Source of the DNA: Brachionus manjavacas | Taxonomy: Eukaryota > Rotifera > Eurotatoria > Ploima > Brachionidae | Direction of reading: 5' to 3' | Assembly: GCA_019054805.1 (NCBI GenBank) | Contig: JAHQIY010000010.1 | Span: forward strand, 3,145,501 to 3,209,500 | DNA: 64,000 nucleotides | Shown here: piece by piece, positions 47,471-56,731 of the stretch | How positions within the stretch are numbered: position 1 is the first letter of the stretch | Layout of the letters: the number at the start of each line of letters is the position of its first letter | Position numbers and translations under genes: made by a program | The notes under the pieces: model-generated | The model's database searches: none | What the model saw: only the letters and a program-made list of their open reading frames with translations | What the model was told of the DNA's origin: nothing

Positions 47471-48158
47471 GGAAAAAAAAAATTTGCTTTGATCAGAGCT
47501 AATTAAGAATTCAATAGAAAAATAGAGATCTTTGTGCATCTTTAGTCACATATCTTTACCAGTTAAGTCTTGGATTTTATTTTTCAAGTCCTGAAAGAAT
47601 CTTTTTTAAAAATTCAAAATAATCAAAAAATTTCACTAATAATCTTACTTAAAATTATTATATTTCTTTTTGACTATTATCTTCAAAAAATAAAGTATAA
47701 GAATTCTTTAAACTTTTAAAAAAATATTGAAAAAAATGTTAATCCTGTAATATCCTAAAATATTATATCTGATAGATATCTGAAGCCAAAAATAATTTTA
47801 CTATAATCAAGAAAGCCTTAAAACTGAAATCAAATCGATAAAATTTTATTTTGAATTTACGATGATCTAAAATTTTAGTCTTTTTATTATTTTAAACTTT
47901 TAATTAAAAAAAAAGTGAAAAGTCAAGTCATCTGAAAAGACTTGAAACTCTTTTTTTACTTTTCTTAATTAGCTTTTATTTTTGAAAATAAAGCCATTTT
48001 TTTTTTGGCAAATTTTTTTATCTGACCATATTTAATTGATTGTTGATCGCCTAGAATTTTTTTAAATTAAAAGGATATAAATCTGGTTAAAATAATTTAT
48101 TGAAAATAAAAACAATGTTCAAAATCATAACCAATAATTGCAAAAATTTATAAAGGAT
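47471..48158. other. AT-rich intergenic DNA downstream of GPD1
   Basis: No gene was seen. A candidate minus-strand poly(A) signal for GPD1 (TTTATT on the plus strand) is at 48096-48101, about 60 bp past the stop. Confidence 0.45.
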
Positions 48159-49333
48159 TTATAAATGTTCTGGATGGTTTCTTAGGTTATCTATCAGTTG
48201 AGTTACTGGTATTTCTCTGACGCAGATTTTATATATTGAGGTCAATAAAGGAAAACTGTAAAAAAATTAAAAATTAAAAAATTTCTTAACAAAATTTAAA
48301 GTAATTGAATTACTCGTTTTCAGAATTGTGCGCTTTTAGCATTATGTTAACTTCTCTTGCCGCCTCAGGACCTTGTACTTTTTGTCCATTTAACAATTCT
48401 CGTTCGAGTTCATCGATGGTCTTTTCACCCAAGGCTCTGGCAAATGCTTCGGCAACTCGTCTATTTCGGCCACCATAACAAGTGGTCACCAAATCGGCAA
48501 CACCACAACTCTCAAAAAATGTTCGATGTTCACTAGCTAAAAAAAATTTTTTTTATTTAAAATATTTAAAAAAAAAAAAAAATTTTAATACATTTATAGA
48601 ATATGTCACAAAATTTCATGACTTCCATGAGACCAAGGCGAATAACAGCAGCTTTTGTGTTGTCACCATAGTTAAGACCATCACAAAAGCCAGCTCCGAG
48701 AGCGACAATGTTCTTCAAAGCACCACACGCTTCCACCACTTCGACATCTTGCCTGACCACAATTCTGAAAAAATCCGTCTGTAAAACCTCTTTTAGCAAC
48801 AGGCCTTGTTGCCTGTTTCTAGAGCCTATGGTCGCTTCACAAAATTGACCAGCAGCTACTTCGCCAGCAATGTTTGCGCCCATGACCACCAGACACTCTA
48901 TCTTGAGCAAGTTTCTGACCATATTGGATATGAGGTCTACTTTGCCATCATCGGTTATATAAAAGCCCTTGCACAGCGACACACCAAACGCATCACTTTT
49001 CAGTTTGCCCATCAATGGCTTACAAGTGTTTGCCATGAACTGGTGCGGCAACACGAATATTATGATGTCAGCATCGTGCGCAACCTCCACCACATCGGGC
49101 ACGGCAACAACATTCTCCGGAAGCTTGTGACCAGGCAAGTACTTGATATTCTCATGCTGTGTGTTGATTATTTCGGTCAATTTTCGGCCATCCACTATTT
49201 CTTCATACACGTACATTTTTACTTTTTGATCGAACTTTGGATTCGAGAGAACATTGGTGCCGACTATTTTGGCAATAGTCGAGCCCCAGTTGCCCGAGCC
49301 CACTATAGATACGCGTTTCAATGTCGATGCCAT
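48159..49333 (-). CDS. GPD1: Cytosolic glycerol-3-phosphate dehydrogenase [NAD+], three exons
   Basis: This enzyme interconverts dihydroxyacetone phosphate and glycerol-3-phosphate with NADH, feeding lipid synthesis and the glycerophosphate shuttle. Exons on the minus strand are 49333-48592, 48536-48314 and 48255-48159, giving a 353-residue protein (human 349). The Rossmann GSGNWG lies at residues 12-17. The catalytic Lys block [20 protein letters not shown] and [13 protein letters not shown] are intact. Exon 2 carries [19 protein letters not shown] and [11 protein letters not shown]. Exon 3 encodes [11 protein letters not shown] and ends [12 protein letters not shown], the family C-terminus. 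Introns are 55 and 58 nt, GT-AG and phase-consistent. The frame of exon 2 alone runs into a stop at 48310, so omitting exon 3 would give a false truncated protein. The start at MASTLKRV fits family length better than the upstream MLKSF. The antisense ORF 48806-49342 is a shadow. Confidence 0.95.
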
Positions 49334-50106
49334 TTTGTGTAGTCTAAAACTCTTTAACAAAAAACAAATTAAAATAAAAAAAAATTAAAATTGTTTATTA
49401 AATTTTTTATTAAAACAGCAATCACGTCGTTCATGAATGCAATTTAGTTTTAGATTATGTAATTTTTTTGATATGTGAGTGTGTAAACTATAGAAATATT
49501 TTTTTATGATGAAACTTGAATTTTTAATAAGTACCAAAGATAAACACAAATGGCTTGGATAAGTAAGAACAAACATGTATTTTAGTTTCTGAACTAATTT
49601 TAGGATTAGAAATTACGAATTTACTTTTTAATGAATGTAGAACTAGAAAGCTTTGTATTGCGCAACTGAGACTGGAGAACAAAGTTAAGTATTCTCTGTT
49701 ATGGAGAATAATGCTTGGTTTGTGGTTCCAAGCTAGTCGCAAACGGGAGCCGAGATCGCAGTCCTGACTCGGTTGAGTGGCCCTGTTTGTCGACGAACGT
49801 CCCACAGTTCTCCTCGCGGTCCTAATTATGCCCTAGCCGGTCCCAAGCCCGGGTGAGAAAATAAGAGGGGGATCGAACAAGCTAATCAGAAGTAAATTAA
49901 ATATAAATCAGTTCGAAATTTTGAATTACTTTGATTTTAGCACATTTATTAATAAACAAATTACAAAAAAAAAAAAATTTTTTCTACCTCACTAAAACGC
50001 ATTATCAAATTGATTAGAAGATTTTGTTTAAAGAAAAAAAAAAATTTTCTTAAGTACATGAGGGTATTTTTGAAGAATTAAAAATTTGAATTTTTTTCTT
50101 TTTAAA
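49334..50106. other. Divergent GPD1-TWNK intergenic region with GC-rich repeat island
   Basis: The two genes diverge from this 773-bp spacer, which should hold both promoters. Positions ~49690-49870 are conspicuously GC-rich, including GGTCCCAAGCCCGGGTGAGA. This resembles, from memory, a 3' segment found in some LINEs of other animals. It is probably a LINE end rather than a promoter element. Flanks are AT-rich. Confidence 0.4.
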
Positions 50107-53100
50107 ATGAGTCAAATTTTTAACAAAGCTCTGCTCGTACAGACAAAATTGAACACTAATCTTTTGGCAGCAAACAATTTGCTTAAAGTAGCCAAAAATT
50201 GTGTGAACACATCCGACCAGGATCACGATCACCGAGCTTTGCCACTGGTAAAATCAGACCAAAAAACAAAGTACCTCAACTCAAAACTGATAGATTTCAA
50301 TCCAGGATGGAACAACTTGAACATATTGTCCCTGTGTCCAAAGTCAAAGGGATCCTTGTATGTGAACTCCAAGTCGGGAGTTTACACTTGTTTAAATTGT
50401 GACCAAAGCGGGGATTGGGACCAGTTTAAAAATTTGGTCGAGAAAATTCTCGACGAGCAAAAGTCATGCACTGAAGATGAAGAAGAACAAATGGAAGTGA
50501 TCAAACAGATAAAATTTCGGCAAGCCTGGACTCAGGCAAAGCGAATACGCGACTTGAACGACTCTCAGTTCAGGATTCTGCTGCGCAACTCTGGACTGAC
50601 TGACGAGTTGACCAAGCCAATCTTCGAAACATTCGACATCAGGATCCACGAGCAGGACATAATGGCTCCGGTCATGGACTCCAAATGCGACCTGCTCGAC
50701 ATTATCTTACTAAATTCCAAAGATCGCAATGAAACACTGAAGCCAAATCAAATTTTTGGACTGAACAATTTGCTGGCAAAGACAAACACCGAGCTGTACA
50801 TCACTGACGATGTTTTAAACATGATGGCTCTTAAGCAAGAGCTGAAAAAGCCCGTAATTGTGGTAAATTCCATTGAGGCGCTAAGCGACCAAGTAAATCT
50901 GATATTATTGTCCATTTTTTTAATTTGAGAATAAAAAAATTAATTTTCAGGTGCTTGCTTTGTTAGAAAGATTTGATTCTGTAATCATTTGGCAAAAAGA
51001 TACCAAGCTTTCGTATAATTTAGCCAAAAAGTTAAATCAAAATAGATGCAATCTTATCAAGTAAATTTGGGGGAAAATTTTTGCCAAAAAGAGATTTTAA
51101 AAAACTTTTTAGCTATGCTCGTACTCCGTACGAATCGTTGATTATGAAGGAGAATTTGACCAAAATTGTGTACAGCGAAAGATTTCCTCTCAAAAATGAG
51201 TCTATAGTTGAGTATAAAGACTTTAAGGAAAGTGTCTATGCCGAAGTTGTTCATTCTAAACAATATTCGGGAACACAGGTAGTTTTTTATTATTTTTATT
51301 TTGTTTTAAAATTTGACATTTGGGAAAAATAGGATGGTATTTTTTTTTGGTATTTAGGTTCTATAAGTTTCAATCTTAAATTAATTTGAATTTTTTTTAT
51401 TTAAAAAAATTAATAAGTTGTTTTAAAGACTGAAATGATCTCTTAACAAAATTTATCTCCTATTTTACTAAAATTGATTTCTTAAACTGATGTTTCCTTT
51501 TTAAATTTTCCCATTTAATTTTTTTCCCTCTAAAACTTTTCCTTTATAAAAAATTGCCTGTGTTTTTTGGGGTTATTAAATAAAATAAATAAAAATTAAA
51601 TATTTTTATTTACGAAATTGAATGTATTTAAACAGTGAAAAAATAAAAAATTTCTTAGATTAAAAAGGTTAAATAAAATGGCGCAAAATAAGAAAATTAA
51701 TTTAAAGAATTTAACGGGAGCATTTTAATTTAATTTTGTTATCTTTTCTTACCAAAAAAAACTACTAAAGTTTACCTAAAAAATTCTATTAAACTTAAAA
51801 ATTTTTTTCTCTAAAGTTAAAAAAAAATCGCGCGAGAATTTCAAATTTATTCAAACAAATTTATCAAAAAATATCATAAATTAATGTTATATATATTAGA
51901 GCATTTAAGGTGAACTACGTTGTAAAAGATCAGTTCATAGTTCGTCATAATTAAGAATGGGGAAACCGGTTCGATTATAAAATCGGTTCAAAATTAAATA
52001 GCAGAATATTAAAAAGAAAAATTTTTTTAAAATTTTTTATTTCAGAATATAATTTTTAATAATAATAATAAGGCAGTTGATAATGAATAACTTAAAGTCA
52101 TCCTCTAACGGAATGCAAGGGTTAGTTGCACTATGGTAGCCCGTAAAATCAATTTTGTCAAGTTTATTTTTATTACCATTAATTGTTTCTTGTTTAACAA
52201 CTTCTCTTGGTAAATTATTCCAAACATTAGCAATTCAGTTTCTAAAAAAATTAAATCTTTGAGTGCAGTTTGGAACAAGTTGTTTTTCTAACCCCTAATT
52301 ATGACTTCTGGTTCCATCCTGACTAGATAATTGATTTAAAGGATGATGCCATTACACTTGATCTTGATTTCTCACTATTTTAAATTGTTAAATTAAATCA
52401 CCTCATACTCTCCTCTCTTTAAGAGTAGTGAAATTAGTTTCCATAAACGGTCTTCATATTTTAGATCTTCTATCTTACCTATGATTTTAGTCGATCTTTT
52501 TTGAACCCCTTAAATACTTCTATCATTTTGAAGACATGGATTCCATATTCTAAGTGGGACTTAGCAATAATGTATAAAGCTTTTAAATAGTTGATATATC
52601 ACGACATTTGAACGATAATTGTTTAATTGAAAAAATTTTAAATAAATAAAGTAAAAAAAGTTAAATATTGAAAAATTTTCTTTTTATTTCTTGATACAAA
52701 ACCGGTTTCGAAATAGATAGCTGAAATAAGAAGGGTTTTATTCCCCGATTGTAAAAGATAAAAAATTCAATTAAAAAGTGGATTTTTTTTTAAAGACTTT
52801 TTAGATAATTAAACAAAATTTGTGATTAAAAATTAAAAAAAGATAAATTGCTTTTATTTTTAAAATAAAGTGGAAAAGATTTCCAATATTGAATGAAATT
52901 TTGAAAGGACACCGGCCAGGCGAGCTGACCATTTTCACAGGACCTACCGGCAGTGGCAAAACCACATTTTTGAGCGAGTATTCGTTAGATTTGTGTGTTC
53001 AGGGTGTCAAAACTCTATGGGGAAGCTTTGAAATTCAGAACCATCGACTAGCCAAGATGATGATGACTCAGTACTCAAGACTAAATCTATACAAAAATGT

Positions 53101-53713
53101 CGAATTGTTCGACTACGTTTCTGGTCAATATTCAAAGTTGCCTTTGAAGTTCATGAGCTTTCATGGACAAGAAACGGTTCAAAATGTGCTCAAGACCATG
53201 TCAAATGCAGTTGTTTTACATGACATAAAACACATTGTTATTGACAATCTGCAATTTATGATCGGCAACCAGTTTTCAGGCTCACTGGACCGCTTCGCTC
53301 AGCAGGACTACATTATAGGCTCATTTAGACGATTTGCGACAAATTTCAACTGCCATGTGACAATTGTCATTCATCCGAAAAAAGAAGATAGCGACGAGTT
53401 GCTCAAAATTTCGTCCATATTTGGCAGTGCCAAAGCAGCACAAGAGGCAGATAATATTTTAATATTGCAAGAGCATAAGGCTGTTAAGGAAAAAAAAAGT
53501 TCGTGGATCAAGTTTATTGAGGTCTGTAAGAATAGATATGATGGAGATTTGGGGAAAATGGTGGTGAAATTTGACAAAGAAAATTTGTGCTTTTCAACAA
53601 ATAGATCAAGTGCTAATGAACCCGATCATATTGCGTCATTTTCTGACATTAATAATTTAGATGATGACATCAATTTTAAAAATAATTTTAATTTATTAAA
53701 AAAAAATTGCTAA
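50107..53713 (+). CDS. TWNK: Twinkle mitochondrial replicative DNA helicase, four exons
   Basis: Twinkle is the hexameric 5'-3' helicase that unwinds mtDNA for POLG. Exons are 50107-50892, 50951-51060, 51113-51278 and 52871-53713, giving 634 residues (human 684). All introns are GT-AG and phases close. The N-terminal half has a zinc-ribbon-like LCPKSKGSLY and YTCLNC block (~75-100). A degenerate primase/TOPRIM region follows (IFGLNNLLAK, ELYITDDVLNMMALKQ). Exon 4 opens WKRFPILNEILKGHRPGELT and carries Walker A GPTGSGKT (378-385), LWGSFEI, Walker B HIVIDNLQFM, QDYIIGSFRRFA, HVTIVIHPKKED, SIFGSAKAAQEADN and the arginine-finger region KNRYDGD. The first 30 residues are basic/hydrophobic and could be a mitochondrial targeting peptide. 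The ATG at 50107 is chosen because the upstream frame has no ATG. Introns 1 and 2 are 58 and 52 nt; intron 3 is 1,592 bp and holds a LINE fragment. Confidence 0.95.
52055..52525 (-). mobile_element. CR1-like LINE C-terminal fragment in TWNK intron 3
   Basis: The minus strand reads KRSTKIIGKIEDLKYEDRLW, then the terminal FFRN and IANVWNNLPREVVKQET block equivalent to the HWNRLPENVV end of the element at 14355-18600. It ends with a TTATTATTATTATT tail at 52060-52080. It is 5'-truncated and broken by stops. The surrounding 51950-52760 contains AACCGGTT-type sequences near both edges that could belong to an older hAT-like insertion. Confidence 0.75.
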
Positions 53714-54130
53714 AAATTTTTTCTCAAGTTCAATTTTAAATTCTAACCAGTATTTCCAAAAAAATTAAGAAAATAGACAAAAAAATAAACTAAAAAAGGA
53801 TTATAAATAAGTATATAATAAGGATGAATATTTTTTTTAATTAAAAATTAAAAAATTAAAAAAATTAGGAAAAAAGGTTAGGAAAAATTAAAAATTTTTT
53901 TGTTCAATAAATTTAGTGATGCCATCAGAAATTTAGATACAAAAAAAAAATAAATTGACATTTTAAAATCAGACAACGAATACTTATTCGGGATTGTCTG
54001 GAATAGTCTAAAAAAAATTGTGTATGTGCCACAAGATATAATGACACTTGCCAAGATATTTTTCCTATTCAACAATGGGTAATGTTAAATCGATCTCTAA
54101 TTACTGAATTTATCTCCTAAAAATATATTT
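53714..54130. other. AT-rich DNA downstream of TWNK
   Basis: No gene was recognised. Several AATAAA-like strings lie 70-100 bp past the TWNK stop and could serve for 3' processing. Confidence 0.4.
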
Positions 54131-55195
54131 ATTTTTTTATTATTTTTATTTATTTATTTGTATTCGGTACTGACCTAATACTCCTTCAGATTAAAAAAAA
54201 ATTTATAATCAAAATAAATTAAACAAAAATAAAAAATAAGAATAAAATAGAATGTAGGAAGTATAATTTAAAAAGGGAAATGTTATGAAAGTATTAAAAA
54301 ATAGATAGAATGAAATAAGAAGTAACAAGATACACATGTTTAATTATCTGATGGCTCAGGAAAAAAGTAAGAAATAGTAAGGTAACAGTTACACAATGGA
54401 GTAGGGTATTCGGTATTTCTTGATTCGAAACCGGCTTTGTATTCCTCCACCAGTTTGACAACTAATGGAATTGAATGACTCAGTCCTGCGCCAAAATATC
54501 TCTCACATAACTCAAAAAGTCGATTCGAGACTATAGTAAGTAATTTAAGTTTGTTAAAAGCTTCGTGATGCATGATATTGGAGGGAGTATCATATTTTAA
54601 TCTAAGTATAGATCTTATTGCTGTATTCAGAATTCTTTGAAATTTTTTGATATTTTTTTCTAAAAATGAATTCAATCAAGAAAAAGAATAGTCTAGGATT
54701 GATCCGACTAAAGATTTATATAAATTTCCTAGTGTATTTTGAGTGAGACCCAATTTTTTATTTGACAGTATCTTAATAATATTTAGCCTTTTGTTGCAGC
54801 GTTCTTTAATTTCATCTACTAATATATTAAAATTTAATTTAGTGTCAAATTTTATACCAAGAAACGTGATTTCTTATTCTGTTTCCATAAATTTTTGAGT
54901 TAAGATTACACTCTCTTATTTATACTCAGAGAAGACTACTGAACATGAATTTTCCACTGATATTTTCATTTTCCACTTAATTAGCCATTGTTCTAGTTCG
55001 TAGGTGTTTTTATTTATCTTATTTTCAAGGTTCCCATTTTTACTGAAACTAAAAAAAGTTACTAGATCATCCGCAAAAAGTAGAGAGTATTTATTATTTG
55101 TTTTATTTCTTTTGGGGATGTCATTAATATATTTATTAAATAAAAGAGGGCTAATTACTGAGCCTTGAGGGACACCTGCAGTAAGGAGTATTTAA
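54131..55195 (-). mobile_element. Jockey-like LINE, copy 6 (5'-truncated)
   Basis: The minus strand starts at the RT GVPQGS motif (complement near 55185). It passes a FADD region near 55060 and the thumb. It ends with the C-terminal frame 54675-54340 (KYDTPSNIMHHEAFNKLKLL) and the conserved 3' hairpin tail at 54140-54190. It is more diverged from copies 1 and 2 than they are from each other and lacks their shared TATATA insertion. Confidence 0.82.
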
Positions 55196-55734
55196 CATTT
55201 ACAAATTCCGCCCACAATTTTCTAAAAAATCGCTTTAAAATTTAATTATTTTTTTTAGCAATTTATAAACAAGGACATATTTAACCCAAAGGTTCATTTT
55301 TCAAGATTTTAAATCAAGTCGAACGGAACTTGAGCGGGAACATCTTGGAATTGTAAATGCAGTCGAAAAATTCAAATATTATTTATATGGCACTAAATTC
55401 ATTATAATTACCGACCATAATCCATTAACATATTTAAATAACATAACATTATCATCTTCAAGACTAACTAGGTGGCGATTGAAACTGGCCGAATACAACT
55501 TCAAAATTTTATATAAAAAATGAAGGATAGATACACGAGCCGAACGTATTGGCAATAGCTAAACCTAATCAAATTAAAATAATAATCAAATTTGTTAACA
55601 AAAATTTGATTATTATTTTAATTTGGGAAAACAGATTGAAGAAAAAGAAATTTGAAACTAAAAATTTTTACATTTATATATTTATTTAATTTTTATATTT
55701 AAATATTTGTTTAAATTTTTACCGTAAAGGGGGA
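55196..55734 (+). mobile_element. Ty3/gypsy fragment: RNase H, hairpin and polypurine tract
   Basis: The plus strand at ~55317-55530 encodes Ty3-type RNase H: HLGIVNAVEKFKYYLYG, ITDHNPLTYLNN and LTRWRLKLAEYNF. The rest of pol is deleted. A perfect 24-bp inverted repeat with an 8-nt loop follows at 55570-55625. The polypurine-like AAAGGGGGAGG at 55724-55734 directly precedes a TGTAAAGATG that would be the 3' LTR start. It is related to, but distinct from, the element at 3000-6650. Confidence 0.7.
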
Positions 55735-56700
55735 GGTGTAAAGATGTAATTTAAAGATTAAAAAAGGAAAAAATAAAATTTAATAAATTTTAACTTATTT
55801 TTGGAAAAGTTAATGAGAAAAACTCTGATAACTTTGTAATTTTCGTATAGATATTAATTGTATTTTTGAATAATAAACTAACTAAAAAACTTAAATAAAA
55901 AATTAGAAAGAAAATTATATCTTAATTTCCGGAAAAAGATATTGTAAAGTATCTTTTAGTTCAATTTTAAAGGTGATTGAAAAGTCATCTATCAGGTTAC
56001 TGAAAAGTATCCTATTATTAAAAAATCCTATTTCTTCGTTCTTTGGGACCCTAAGGACAAGGCGAAAGACTTGGTCATAAGCTGACTAACTCAAGCACAG
56101 AGTAGTCTTGTTTTTTCCGTATATTGAAAAGTATACTAAAAAGGCATTGAGAAGTGCCATAGGGACCCCTCTTTCGATCGTATATCAGTCAAGCAAATCA
56201 ATAATAGAAGATCGATCAAAAACCACTCAACCGTGACGGACCAGAAACTCACGCGAAGCATTACATTAATTTGATTAGAAATAAACATTTTATTGGCAAA
56301 TATTTTAAGTGCATTAGAGATATTGTATTTTTTAGAAAAGGTAATAGGAAAAACTTTCAAATAATTTGATTTTATTAAAAGAGATATTTTCAATCTTATC
56401 CTATTTGATTTTTTAGAAATAAAACGAGTTTTTTTTTTAAATCTCGCCACTTCTTTTTTGAGATAAACCCCAAAAAATATTTGTTTTAAATTTGGATTTT
56501 AAATAAAATTTTTAAATCAATCACTTTAAAAAAAAATCATAAAATTAAACAAAAAATTTTTTTCATTGCTTTTGGTCCTTTATTCATTTAAAAGAAGAGC
56601 AAACAATAATGATCATTTCCATCAATATTGATTATTATATTGAAAAATTAATTAAAAAATCTACGAATACTTGGTTAATAATTTGTTATTTTATTTTTTG
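55735..56700. other. Putative Ty3/gypsy 3' LTR start and AT-rich DNA
   Basis: An LTR probably begins with TG at 55735. I could not find its matching CA end or a partner LTR. A GC-richer block at ~56040-56260 may be its R/U5 part. A minus-strand frame at 56136-56450 has no recognisable protein. A possible minus-strand poly(A) signal for the next gene is at 56690-56695. Confidence 0.35.
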
Positions 56701-56731
56701 ATTGATAATACTATCACTAGAATTATCTTGC

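Noticed and set aside
48310-48492. Apparent premature end of GPD1 at NSENE
   Set aside because: A donor GTAATT precedes the stop. A phase-matched third exon at 48255-48159 supplies the conserved NHPEH end.
48806-49342. 178-codon plus-strand ORF opposite GPD1
   Set aside because: It is a shadow of the well-conserved GPD1 exon 1 on the minus strand.
56136-56450. 104-codon minus-strand ORF near the putative LTR
   Set aside because: There are no recognisable motifs. Its composition is that of AT-rich noise, and it overlaps probable LTR sequence.
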